Position numbers and translations under genes: made by a program. Below, in pieces: positions 9,913-18,995 of a stretch of 41,669 nt of DNA. The stretch is from a virus, in the IMG/VR virus record IMGVR_UViG_3300032278_000028, positions 1-41,669 of that record, one strand, 5' to 3'. Within the stretch, counting starts at the first letter, position 1. Each line of letters begins with the position of its first letter. The notes under the pieces were generated by a model. That model saw only the letters and a program-made list of their open reading frames with translations. It did no database searches and was not told the origin of the DNA.

Positions 9913-11934
9913 TCAGAGGGAACCGCTAGCGCCGTTTTCCTCAGACAAAAGCTCAAATTCGATCAGAGAAGCCATGAAATCTGCGTCATCCACGCTCATG
10001 ATGGCCTTCTCGCTGTCACCGGAAACCCAGTTTGCAGGAATGACCTCATCTAGACCCATGGCACGAGCGCGTTTCATAATATGTGCCTTAGTCGCGGGCT
10101 TATTCGATGCCCGTCCATAAGCCTGAACTGCATTGCGAAGGTCCTGTTCCGAATCGATCGGATAGGAGCCATCCTTCATGGCTTTGCCCTCCTTGGCCAG
10201 CTCTTCTCGTTGATTATCCGTGAAGGCTCGCTTTAGGGCAATTTCCGCAGCTTCAGCCTCGATGGCCTCGGACTCGTCGGGCTCGTAGGTGTCGTAACCC
10301 AGAACCTCTCCGTCGAGCGCTACGAATACGTCGTATGACTTACTGTCAACGCCGTTGATCTCGACGGCATAGCAGTCGTAGCCCTCAAACACGTCGGGCT
10401 CCACTGCGCTGACGACGCCGTCAATCGTCTTGGTTGCAATATCGGCAGCCTCACTGAAATCGACGAGGTCGACATTCTCGAAGGCGTCCTTTTGTTCGAA
10501 GACGGAATCGTCAAGTCGGCTGTATCCGAGAACCTCACCGGTTTGTCCCTCTACGAAGACCTCGATGACCTTTTCGCCATCAACATCCACGTCACAAATG
10601 AACAGGTCGGCGGTATCTGAATAAACCGAATCAATAACGGTTGCGTATTCGGCACCTTTGAACTGAAGCTCAAGGTTTGTCTCAACCTCTAGGAGGCTGG
10701 GCATGCCCTTCTCGGAGGTGCATCCACCAGGACAATCTTCGCAAACGCTTGTGTTTCCGGGATAGACCTTGCGGTCGATGGCACAGAGGTATGCACCGGC
10801 ATCCTTTTTCAGGGAAGCCTGGACCATCTCCTCTTCATCCTCTTCCTCTTCCTCCTCCTCGTCCATTGGAGCTGGAGGCGGCGGGGGCGGGGGAGGTGCT
10901 TCTTCTTCAGCAGCGGGAGCAGCTGGAGCCGGAGGGGGTCCGGGAGGGGGCCCTTCTCCTTCGGGAGCGGGAGGTGCTTCCTCTACTGGAGCGGCTGGAG
11001 CAGCGGCAGCAGGAGCGGGAGCAGGAGGAGGACCAGGAGGAGCAGCAGCAGCAGGAGCCTCTTCCTCTTCGACATCTTCCTCTTCCTCTTCTTCCTCTTC
11101 ATCGACGGGAAGGCGGCTTTCGCGCATCATTACGCCAGCCTTTTCCTCGGCCTCGTCCAGGCCAACCCACTCGTCATCTTCGGTCTGTGCGTCCTTTTCG
11201 TAAGCCTCTTCTTCGTCCTGCTGAATCTTTTTCTTGCGGCGACGCTTCGGGCCGGACTCAGTCTCGACGGCGTTACCTGAACTGCCTCCAGAAAGGTCGC
11301 GCTCACCAGTGGCGTTGCCACCGGGGGGCTGGTCGCCAGGAATTTCGTTATCGACAGCAGTCCCCGGACGATTCCAGGACTTGGTTTCCTCGTCCCAGTA
11401 TTCGTACTCGTCCTCTTCGGCCGTCTTGGCTTCGGACGTATCGTGCTCGTCGTGATCCGGCTCGTCGTCGTCATCCTCTAGTTCAACATCAGAAACATCG
11501 CGGGTGTCTTTTTCCATACGGCGCTTCTCGGCCTCAGCATCGGAGACCTCGTCTAGCATGTTGGCTTTCTCTTCGAGGGCCTTGATAAGAACCTCGTCTT
11601 CGTCGTCCAAGGTTTCATCCGTGACGATGGTGTCTTCCATTGGACTCTCTTTCAGCTCGACTGCTAATGCGCCGCATTTCCCGCATACCTTACTACCTGC
11701 AGTATACCCGCAATCACCTGTACTGTAGTCCTTGGCACATGTAATAGCCCCTCCAGAGCTATCAACCTTTACCAAGTTTTCGTTATCCTCGGCCACTTCA
11801 GGCTCCTTGTACTGCATGGCCCTGGACAAACACCCCTCAGGGTTGATGCAGCCAACACACGGCTTCGCGGTCTTTTCACCGCTCAGCATGCATTGGTACT
11901 TCATCGGTTTGCCTCGAAGGCCACTATTAGACAT
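9913..11934 (-). CDS. Acidic Cys-, Pro- and Glu-rich head-block protein with PepSY-like domain
   Basis: The protein has 673 residues. The N-terminal ~35 residues contain a Cys4 cluster (Y-x-C, then CVGC and a final Cys). A similar cluster recurs near residues 380-405 (YLC, CEDC, GGC). A third Cys-rich stretch lies around residues 60-90. Between them is a very acidic region and a disordered block of Pro, Ala and Glu runs. About residues 450-560 contain PepSY-like alpha/beta repeats (DVFVALDGEVLGYDTYEPD and an earlier similar copy). The C-terminus has a KDGSYPI...AHIMKRA element that, as I recall, is common at the ends of phage structural proteins. It sits between the protease fusion and the 2,568-residue gene. 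An acidic, flexible protein next to the prohead protease would suit a scaffold or internal head protein, but this is inferred. It contains no GMRS motif. Confidence 0.8.
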   Translation of the reverse strand: MSNSGLRGKPMKYQCMLSGEKTAKPCVGCINPEGCLSRAMQYKEPEVAEDNENLVKVDSSGGAITCAKDYSTGDCGYTAGSKVCGKCGALAVELKESPMEDTIVTDETLDDEDEVLIKALEEKANMLDEVSDAEAEKRRMEKDTRDVSDVELEDDDDEPDHDEHDTSEAKTAEEDEYEYWDEETKSWNRPGTAVDNEIPGDQPPGGNATGERDLSGGSSGNAVETESGPKRRRKKKIQQDEEEAYEKDAQTEDDEWVGLDEAEEKAGVMMRESRLPVDEEEEEEEEDVEEEEAPAAAAPPGPPPAPAPAAAAPAAPVEEAPPAPEGEGPPPGPPPAPAAPAAEEEAPPPPPPPPAPMDEEEEEEEDEEEMVQASLKKDAGAYLCAIDRKVYPGNTSVCEDCPGGCTSEKGMPSLLEVETNLELQFKGAEYATVIDSVYSDTADLFICDVDVDGEKVIEVFVEGQTGEVLGYSRLDDSVFEQKDAFENVDLVDFSEAADIATKTIDGVVSAVEPDVFEGYDCYAVEINGVDSKSYDVFVALDGEVLGYDTYEPDESEAIEAEAAEIALKRAFTDNQREELAKEGKAMKDGSYPIDSEQDLRNAVQAYGRASNKPATKAHIMKRARAMGLDEVIPANWVSGDSEKAIMSVDDADFMASLIEFELLSEENGASGSL

Positions 11935-11969
11935 TGTATCTTACTGCTTACTCCCTATGGGGATTAGGA

Positions 11970-14900
11970 TTAACTACGAGAGCTTCTTCGTTTCGGCGTG
12001 CGCGACATAATTTCTTCGGTCGTTTTGCTGATAAACGTCGCCATGGCTGAAGCTGCAAACATTTCGAGAAGCTCAGCAAACATTTCGGTTCTGGATCCAC
12101 CAGTGTCAACCTGTCGGTCGAGAACGGACATTAGGCCATCCATAATCTGATCGACTTCTTCCTGGTTGACGGTGACAGTCCCAGCGTTGGTACGTTTGTC
12201 TCCAGTTTTACCCGACTCTTGACGCCTCATAACTTTTTGTAACAGTGTTAAGGCAATCGCGGTTTTATTATCATCACGTTTCTTTGCTTCGCGGATTTCC
12301 TTATCCAGGGAACCCTCAACGCGCTTGAAAAATGTGGCTTCATGGTTGATCTGAGTCCTGCCAGCCTGCTCGGAACGCATTCCACTGGACTCACCACGCG
12401 TTTTCCAATTTCCGCCAGTTCTCCTGCTCGATCCTGTGGAAGCGGGTCGGATAGTCCCCCTGCTGGGAGCCACTCCCAAATCTTCCATTTCTGCTTCCAG
12501 GCGACGCATTTCTTTTTCGTCGCCACCGGATCGTGCGTTGCGCCACAGATTTCTGAGATCGTCAATCCGTTCAGCTTTGGAGGGATCGTCAACCGAACGC
12601 ATGCCGCCTTGTCGTCGTCGTGCGCTGACGTATTCCTGAACGGCATTCGTCTTGAACGCATCCTGGTTTCGCCTAATGGAGCGCATGCCGCCACCCTCGA
12701 AAATGCTTTGAGCATCTCCGCGTTCGGACGGATCGATATCTGGGTCTGCGCCGCCGATGCCACCCCTCTTTGTAGAGCCTTGGGTTATGTGTGGGTCGCC
12801 GCGATAGACCTCCAGCATCTCCTCAACTTCAGTCTGTAGCGCCATGGCGGTTCGATGGGCGGCTGTTTCGGAGGCATTCATTTCATCTGCCTGATTTCCC
12901 CCGGTGATATAGCCATCGAGGAGTCCCTCCATCGCCTCGAGTTGGGAGAAAGTTAAATCCTCTTCGGAGGTAACGACATCGGCCATCTCGGCCCAGAAGT
13001 CGGCGTGCTCCGGACCTACGTCTCCCTCGATTTGAGCATCACTGGAGTCGTTGTACTGTCTACCGATCACCTTGTCGAGTCTGTTGAGATTCTTCTTTCG
13101 ATCCTTCAACGCCTCTTGAGGGGATTTGCGGGCTGACGGATCACGGTCGGGCTCTCGCCTCTTTTCGATGCGAGGAGGCGGGTTGATTCCCCTGCGTGCT
13201 CGACGTTCCGCAAGGGAGGGGAATTCTCCCCGCTTGCGTGCGTCTCGACGCTCCTCCATGTCCAGCTTCTTGCCAACCTCTCTGGAGATTCTGCTGTGGT
13301 CGACCTCACGCATGCCGCTACGGCTAGGCAGCAATTCACTATGTAGGAGATCCCATTTGTCCTGGGTGCTCATCTCATCCCAGCCGTCTGGCTTCATCTC
13401 TGCGAACTTCTTGCCCTTGAAGCGGGCTTGCTCCGGTTCGTGTCCCATGGGGCGACCGGGACGAGCCTTTTTGCCCGTGTCAATGTTTGACGGCTTGACT
13501 GGTGTATCGCTGCTGCGCATTCCCGCATTGTGGGATTCGAGCATCGCCCATTGCTTCGGCGAACCATTGCGGTCTTCCGCCATTGCGTGAATCATCGAGT
13601 TGTGACCGCCGCCTGGATCGAAATTGAAATCCGGGTCAGGTGTTACGTCTTCGAAAGTTCCATCTGACCGCATTTGGCGGACTTTGCGAGGGTCGATCCC
13701 TCCCGGATCTCGATTTGGACTCATTCGGTCCAACATGTCCCTCTGCATCCGAGGTGTGATTTCCGGAGGTGCGCCGTTATTGATGCGAGAGGTACGGAAT
13801 CCGCTGTAGGCGTTTGTTTTGCCTTTCTTGGAGCCGGGGGAATTGAACTTGCTGTCCTTGTCCAACGCCGCAAACTCGAGAATGTCCCGACCCGTCTTGG
13901 GGTGGATCTTCCGGTTCTTAACGTCGCCTGGCGAAACCTTCTCCCAGTTCTTAATGATGTCGTCGTAGTTCTTGACCGGAACCTTGACCTTCCCATTCTT
14001 GGCGTTGGCCAGCAACGAGTCGTAGTTGGCAAGGGCACCCTTAACGTCTTTGTCCTTGGTGGCAGTAATCATCAACCTGAGATCAGAGCGAAGTGATCCA
14101 ATCTCATCTTCCGTTAGGTTCATCTCAAGGGGCTTCTTGGCCCTGACTCGGCTGCGCTTGCCACTTTCGAGGCTGTGGAGCTGCTGGGCCTGACGAAGCT
14201 GGTGACGTTCTGACCGAAGTCGCCCCTCAATGCTCAACATTTCGTCAATTCGAGATGCATCGGCATCAGGTCGAGACATGGTGGCCATCAATTCCTGATT
14301 GAGTGCCTCCAGCTTCGGATTGATGTCATCGATGCGGTCCCGACGCTGTTCAGACCGCATGCTGCGCATGCCGCTGGGCACCCACCCCTTGGGCAGGGAT
14401 TGTCCTGTTTCCTTGTAACGCTGCTCGGTATTCCGAGCCAGCCCTCGATTGAAGTTTCGACTGCGCTCTTCAGCGCCGCCGTCACCTTCGGTCATTACCG
14501 CACCGATTTGGTGTTTAAACGGCCTGTTGTCCTGCCGTTTGCCATAGACATCCCAAGTAGAGGCGTCCCTACCTGCACCGCCATACGACAATATGCCCCT
14601 GTCCTGGTCAAAGATGACGCTGTCTGTTGGGACAAGTCGTTCTGAGGCCACCGACATTTCCCATGCCCCCTGACCCTGGCCACTGGCCTGTGCGGAGTCC
14701 GGAAGATCGCCGCGATTCTGGGTGTGGTGGGTAACCCGGCTCAATCCCTCGAAGTCTCCACCAAGGTGTTCGACAGTGAATTCGTCTTCGCGCTTATTCG
14801 GATTGCGTGGAACTGGTGTCCCATCCGGGTTAGTTCCATAATCCGCTTCAGGCTTCCTGAAGATGGCGTGGGATGTGACTTTTGCCTTCTCGTGACCTTC

Positions 14901-17900
14901 TGGATATTCAGAAGTGAATGAACGCATGCCTCGTCCGCGAGGCCTATCCAGGTTGATTGCCGCCTGTAGAGCTTCTTCCCTAGTTTCGTAAACCTCTGGG
15001 CGGGTCGCATTGCGGTTCGCCGTATCCATTACTCGCCACTTGCCATCGTCACCCGGGCTGATGTCATAGCGCTGGGAGCGCATGCCTGAACGACCTGGAC
15101 GATCGCCTCCGAAAGCACCGGCCTCGCCTTCCGCCAGACGCCTAGTTCTTGCACGATCAGCCACTTCTCGTCGCCGACTGGGGTCAGTCATTTCAACCCA
15201 GCGCCCGCCCTTCTTGGGCTTAGCGGGGTCAGTTGCACGAAATTCCCACTCCGACCCATCCGGCTCATGGTGTGGGGTCATGTGGGGTTCCCCCACACGG
15301 GTTATTTGGTCAAACTCGCCTCGTTCTCGGCGATTCATTCGATCTTGTGCAGATTCGCCTGACCGGTCTGGAATTGTTCCTGCATATGGGCGACGCTGAG
15401 AGCGGAATCCGGTTTCCGGCCCAAAGCCGCGATCCATCTGTTCGTCTCTCCATACGTCGTATGGGTCAGGTCCTCCGCGAACATCCATGAACTTTGATGG
15501 ATCGTCCCAGAAGTCATCTTCTACGCCAGCGAAGAACTTGGAGCGGGTGTCCCCTATTTCCCCACGACCGGCGTCCTCGAGTAGTTCGCCAAGCGTCTTA
15601 TCCCAATCGGCACCGCCCTCTTCAACGTCCCAACCCTGTTCTGCGATCAGTTCTTCGAGCATCATTTGTGTTCGGGAGCTCATACCGTCCATGTCGTACA
15701 ACTCGCTCATAGGCGTGTCGTCAACCCGATCCAGTAGAGCACTAGCGGCGTCTTCTTCTGCCGCCGTGGGACCGGGGTCGTCGGGATCACCGGGCCGGTA
15801 AAAGCTACGAGAGCGCATGCCCTCCCCCATTTGGAGGGGAATTCTTGTCGGATCGATCATGTCGTCGTCGTCGAGGTCCTGGCCACGGTGAGTCAAAAGG
15901 GGCTCACCCACCCGACTAGGGACCCACGTTCCCGGTTCCGGCATATCTACTTTGTCTACATACTCTTCATGTGCCTCGAGTACCTCTAGCAGTTTCTCGT
16001 CTTTGATGACATCTCTCGCAAGATCCTGAAGCCTGCTGTCGTTAAATTCAACCTCACGGTCAAGCCACCTCTGCTCTCGTCTGACAATGTCTTGTCGTCG
16101 ACGGTCTATGTTCGACACATTCGGTGACATGCCCTGACCTGCCGTCTCGAATTCGAGTGCTGCAGCACGTTGCAGGGAAGAGTTTGTTGGTTGCCCGTTA
16201 TCGTTGGAATGTCGATGCTTCGGTATGCCATCCCGTTGTCCCACACCCACAAAATGCCTGGCATCTGCATCTAGTTGGACCCGCTCCGCTTCGACGGCCC
16301 GGATCTTTGCCTTATTTGTCTCGATGTCCTGTCGCACTTCCCTGAGGTGGGAATCCATCAATGGGAGGTTGTCGGGTCCCAGTGCGTGGCGATAGTCCTC
16401 CCACTCTGTATCAGAGAAGCGGATCTCACCCCTTGGCATGAAGCTGGTGCCACCACCCCGGCTGCGCGGGTCATGCACCGTGTGTCCCTCGCGAAACAAT
16501 CTCCATTCACCCTTATTCGGGTCCAGCCTGTCGGGACCACGGGCAGCGTCCACCCATTCGCCAGGAATCTCTACAGGAAGGCTGCCGTCGTCGTCGAGGT
16601 CTCCATGTCGGACATAACGTTCTCCGCCGCCGGGCATCGCCCTGGGATTGACAAGACGACCCCTTGACCTCTCACCCGTCTTTCGTGGTCCCCCGTCACG
16701 AGGTGGAAGTGGTGGCCTCCCTCCTTCTATCCGGTGACCATCGCCCGTGTTGGTAAGACGGTCTTGCCGGAGGATTTCGTCGCGCACGGCATCTGACCAG
16801 TCCTGGTGGGTATTGAAATTATTCCTATCGAACTCAGGATTGGCCCTATTCGTCTGGTTTCCCAGGCCCCTCTCCCCGGCTGATCTTGGGCGTTCGATCT
16901 CCGGGTGCTGTCGTGGATCCAACCGTTCCGTGGGACGATCCCTATCCGGCTCTTCCCGATTCCGTCCAGCCCTCAACCTGCTCAGTTTGCGCTGAGTTCC
17001 TGCCAGAATTTGTTCCAACGTGGACGGAGTGTGTTCATCACGTCGCGTCGGTCCTCGATCGCCATCATCATCGGGAGGCAAACGCCTCGGAGGTCGCTCT
17101 CGCCCTGGTGGCGGCGGAGGAGGAGTCCTCCGTTCTGGTCTCGCTCGCGGCGGAGGCGGCGGCGGTGGGATGGCATCATCGTCATCATCTGGGGGCAAAT
17201 CCCTAGGGGGTCGTCTCCCAGGAGGGGGAGGGGGCGGGGGAGTCCTTCGTTCTGGTCTTGCTCGAGGTGGAGGGGGCGGGGGTGGAATGGCATCATCGTC
17301 TGGAGGCAAACGACCAAAGCGAGCTTCGTGGTCATCAATTTCCCGCTGCGTAAGTGGGCGCGTCGAATCAGGGTCGCGACGCCGTCGTATTCGGTCGCGG
17401 ATACTGCGCATGCCCCCCTCGTCGCGATCACCACGAGTATCAGGGGCATACCCCTTGGGCTTCCTTCGCGTGTGGCGCATGCCGGGAAGGTTCGTATTGA
17501 TCCCAGGGATAGCAGGACGTTCGAAGGGGGTGCCCTCTTGGACTAGCCCATCGTTGTCGCCATCCCAAGCGTCTGGGTCGAAGAGCTGCAGGGCCCGCCC
17601 GGCCCTACGCGCTTTTCCCAGTCCACCACCTCGCCCCAGTTTTCCTCCTAGGGCCTTGATGGCCATTTCGGCTGCGTCTCGGAAATCAGGACCGCCACCA
17701 GTAAGGAGCAATCCCTCCCCGGTGGGGGTGGCCTCTACGTCGTAGTAGTCGAGAACTGGCTCAAGGAATGCCTTGGCTTCGAACAGTTGTTCGACTCCAC
17801 AGGGAACGAGAATCGGAAGATTGCTTTCCACCACCGTAGGGTCAAAAGCCTTCGTATCCGGATCCTTTCCTAAGATTGGATTTGGATTTGGTTTTCTGTG

Positions 17901-18899
17901 AATGTGACCCAGGGGGTTGGGGGGACCTGGCGTACTGATTGGCGAGTAGATCGTTTGAGGCCTGACGCGAGCAGGCTTTCCGAACATGTACTTGCCATCA
18001 TCTGTCTTGTGGTAGGGCATCCGGTACATGCGGGTGGTTTGATCCACCATCTTGCGGAGGAACACCACCATGTTTTCGCTGGCCTCAACGATCTTGATCG
18101 GCACCTTTGTTCGCCCGTGGATTTCCTTGGCGAGGGCGATGCGGGCCTCCATGTCGATGGGACCGGCTTCCCCGCGAGACCAAATGTCCCTAGTGGCTGC
18201 CTCATGATGATCGGAATCTGGCTTATTGGGCGTGGGCAGGGGAATCATCAGCATGGGCATACGGCCCATCATGAAGCCCTTCTCGAATACAACGGCCTCT
18301 TCTGCTGCTTCTGGCTCCATCTCCATTGTCTTGGTGCCGCAGTCACATCCGTTTAGTCCGCAGGCGCCGTATTCTCCGTCCTTGACAGAGATGGTTCCGG
18401 TGAGTTGGTTGGCACCGTGGAGAACAGGACTTACTTCATAGAGTTCGACCTCTTTGAGCATGTTGGCCTGCTTGACCGGATCAAAATTGGCTTGAAGCGT
18501 TTTGTAGCCAATTGACCATTCCTGCTCTTCGCCGAAGAAGGCGACGTTGGCAAATGCCTCTCGTCCCTTTTCTGCACCCAGGTTGAACTGGACTTTTGCG
18601 AACAGGCCGCCGATCCCGGCACTCTTCATTTTCTCCGGGAGGCGAGAGTCCGAGTTGGGGACTTCGTAGATCTCCAGAACCTTCCCGATGGGATCGTTCC
18701 AGCTATGTCCCCAAACCACTCGTGGTTTACGACGCTTAAGACTTTCGGTGAAAGCTCCAGGCAGGACGATGTCTCCAACGCTGTCCTTGTTGCCTATACC
18801 GGCTACAAAGCACTCAACGATTCCCTCTGCCTTGTCGACGGTGACCTGAGCACCGGAACGGGCTTTGAACTGGACACCTGTGAGAAGATCGTTGGACAT
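11970..18899 (-). CDS. HK97-type prohead protease fused to a ~2,100-residue GMRS-segmented extension
   Basis: Residues 1-~180 form a serine prohead protease of the S78/U35 (HK97 gp4) family. The likely catalytic His is H65 in VVWGHSWND and the likely Ser is S129 in EWSIGY. The conserved ELYEVSPV element follows at 153-160. Such proteases mature the capsid and are normally about 200 residues, whereas this protein has 2,309. Residues 440-464 carry the DxDxDG...VQEG loop ending ERPA. GMRH is at 473 and GMRS at 496, 1027, 1272, 1324, 1510, 1793, 2071, 2099 and 2173, with variants GFRS 1164 and GMRE 1862. About 530-615 is a duplicated poly-Pro/Arg/Asp segment. The rest is charged, low-complexity and probably partly disordered. 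The start has a good ribosome site (GGAGGTG). It follows the portal gene, the usual place for this protease. I see no frameshift or stop that separates protease and extension. Confidence 0.9.
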   Translation of the reverse strand: MSNDLLTGVQFKARSGAQVTVDKAEGIVECFVAGIGNKDSVGDIVLPGAFTESLKRRKPRVVWGHSWNDPIGKVLEIYEVPNSDSRLPEKMKSAGIGGLFAKVQFNLGAEKGREAFANVAFFGEEQEWSIGYKTLQANFDPVKQANMLKEVELYEVSPVLHGANQLTGTISVKDGEYGACGLNGCDCGTKTMEMEPEAAEEAVVFEKGFMMGRMPMLMIPLPTPNKPDSDHHEAATRDIWSRGEAGPIDMEARIALAKEIHGRTKVPIKIVEASENMVVFLRKMVDQTTRMYRMPYHKTDDGKYMFGKPARVRPQTIYSPISTPGPPNPLGHIHRKPNPNPILGKDPDTKAFDPTVVESNLPILVPCGVEQLFEAKAFLEPVLDYYDVEATPTGEGLLLTGGGPDFRDAAEMAIKALGGKLGRGGGLGKARRAGRALQLFDPDAWDGDNDGLVQEGTPFERPAIPGINTNLPGMRHTRRKPKGYAPDTRGDRDEGGMRSIRDRIRRRRDPDSTRPLTQREIDDHEARFGRLPPDDDAIPPPPPPPRARPERRTPPPPPPPGRRPPRDLPPDDDDDAIPPPPPPPRARPERRTPPPPPPGRERPPRRLPPDDDGDRGPTRRDEHTPSTLEQILAGTQRKLSRLRAGRNREEPDRDRPTERLDPRQHPEIERPRSAGERGLGNQTNRANPEFDRNNFNTHQDWSDAVRDEILRQDRLTNTGDGHRIEGGRPPLPPRDGGPRKTGERSRGRLVNPRAMPGGGERYVRHGDLDDDGSLPVEIPGEWVDAARGPDRLDPNKGEWRLFREGHTVHDPRSRGGGTSFMPRGEIRFSDTEWEDYRHALGPDNLPLMDSHLREVRQDIETNKAKIRAVEAERVQLDADARHFVGVGQRDGIPKHRHSNDNGQPTNSSLQRAAALEFETAGQGMSPNVSNIDRRRQDIVRREQRWLDREVEFNDSRLQDLARDVIKDEKLLEVLEAHEEYVDKVDMPEPGTWVPSRVGEPLLTHRGQDLDDDDMIDPTRIPLQMGEGMRSRSFYRPGDPDDPGPTAAEEDAASALLDRVDDTPMSELYDMDGMSSRTQMMLEELIAEQGWDVEEGGADWDKTLGELLEDAGRGEIGDTRSKFFAGVEDDFWDDPSKFMDVRGGPDPYDVWRDEQMDRGFGPETGFRSQRRPYAGTIPDRSGESAQDRMNRRERGEFDQITRVGEPHMTPHHEPDGSEWEFRATDPAKPKKGGRWVEMTDPSRRREVADRARTRRLAEGEAGAFGGDRPGRSGMRSQRYDISPGDDGKWRVMDTANRNATRPEVYETREEALQAAINLDRPRGRGMRSFTSEYPEGHEKAKVTSHAIFRKPEADYGTNPDGTPVPRNPNKREDEFTVEHLGGDFEGLSRVTHHTQNRGDLPDSAQASGQGQGAWEMSVASERLVPTDSVIFDQDRGILSYGGAGRDASTWDVYGKRQDNRPFKHQIGAVMTEGDGGAEERSRNFNRGLARNTEQRYKETGQSLPKGWVPSGMRSMRSEQRRDRIDDINPKLEALNQELMATMSRPDADASRIDEMLSIEGRLRSERHQLRQAQQLHSLESGKRSRVRAKKPLEMNLTEDEIGSLRSDLRLMITATKDKDVKGALANYDSLLANAKNGKVKVPVKNYDDIIKNWEKVSPGDVKNRKIHPKTGRDILEFAALDKDSKFNSPGSKKGKTNAYSGFRTSRINNGAPPEITPRMQRDMLDRMSPNRDPGGIDPRKVRQMRSDGTFEDVTPDPDFNFDPGGGHNSMIHAMAEDRNGSPKQWAMLESHNAGMRSSDTPVKPSNIDTGKKARPGRPMGHEPEQARFKGKKFAEMKPDGWDEMSTQDKWDLLHSELLPSRSGMREVDHSRISREVGKKLDMEERRDARKRGEFPSLAERRARRGINPPPRIEKRREPDRDPSARKSPQEALKDRKKNLNRLDKVIGRQYNDSSDAQIEGDVGPEHADFWAEMADVVTSEEDLTFSQLEAMEGLLDGYITGGNQADEMNASETAAHRTAMALQTEVEEMLEVYRGDPHITQGSTKRGGIGGADPDIDPSERGDAQSIFEGGGMRSIRRNQDAFKTNAVQEYVSARRRQGGMRSVDDPSKAERIDDLRNLWRNARSGGDEKEMRRLEAEMEDLGVAPSRGTIRPASTGSSRRTGGNWKTRGESSGMRSEQAGRTQINHEATFFKRVEGSLDKEIREAKKRDDNKTAIALTLLQKVMRRQESGKTGDKRTNAGTVTVNQEEVDQIMDGLMSVLDRQVDTGGSRTEMFAELLEMFAASAMATFISKTTEEIMSRTPKRRSSRS
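12372..17483 (-). repeat. GMRS tetrapeptide repeat family, protease-fusion gene
   Basis: Exact GMRS codons lie at 17403-17414, 15810-15821, 15075-15086, 14919-14930, 14361-14372, 13512-13523, 12678-12689, 12594-12605 and 12372-12383. Variants are GMRH (17472-17483), GFRS (15399-15410) and GMRE (13305-13316). The Ser codons used here include TCC, TCT, TCA, TCG, AGT and AGC, so the conservation is of the peptide and not of a DNA word. Spacing is irregular, from 23 to 531 residues. Confidence 0.9.
17058..17306 (-). repeat. Tandem duplication encoding poly-Pro/Arg/Asp segment
   Basis: Within the protease fusion gene, a unit of about 40 codons is present twice in tandem. Each copy encodes an Asp run, AIPPPPPPPRARPERR, then a second Pro run and Gly-Arg, ending in LPPDDD. 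The copies are nearly identical in protein and similar in DNA, so the duplication looks recent or is maintained by recombination. The product would be an extended, flexible linker. Confidence 0.85.
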
Positions 18900-18938
18900 G
18901 AAGCACCTCCGTCCCTAATGATAAACGACAGGAGGCGT

Positions 18939-18965
18939 CTAGCGTGTAAGTAACAACCTTATACC
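18939..18965. promoter_or_regulatory. CTAGCGTGTAAG-N9-TATACC element upstream of the protease-fusion gene
   Basis: This is the second copy of the element at 30256-30282, read on the plus strand. It lies in the 96-nt gap between portal and protease-fusion genes, both minus strand. As a plus-strand promoter it would give an antisense RNA to the portal gene. It may instead be an orientation-independent binding site. The CTAG sits upstream of the GGAGGTG ribosome site of the protease gene. Confidence 0.3.
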
Positions 18966-18971
18966 AGGTAC

Positions 18972-18995
18972 TTTCCGTAAACTATTTTACGGAAA
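18972..18995. repeat. Perfect 10-bp inverted repeat directly after the portal stop codon
   Basis: TTTCCGTAAA and TTTACGGAAA are separated by a 4-nt loop (CTAT). The arm touches the portal TGA (18996-18998). The stem is AT-rich with no following U tract in the minus direction, so it is not a classical intrinsic terminator. It could be an operator, an mRNA-processing or stabilising hairpin, or an attenuator between the portal and the protease-fusion gene. Confidence 0.6.

Noticed and set aside
10677-11585. 302-codon plus-strand frame rich in Pro, Leu and Arg
   Set aside because: It is the mirror of the Pro/Ala/Glu-rich low-complexity part of the minus-strand 673-residue gene; it has no ribosome site and no plausible protein character.
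17058-17306. CRISPR-like array from regular repeats
   Set aside because: The repeat is a coding tandem duplication with only two units and no spacers of uniform length.
3685-17414. ATG codons within GMRS motifs as internal translation starts
   Set aside because: Ribosome-binding sequences are not consistently found upstream at suitable distance, and the Gly before Met and Arg-Ser after it are also conserved, which an internal start would not require.
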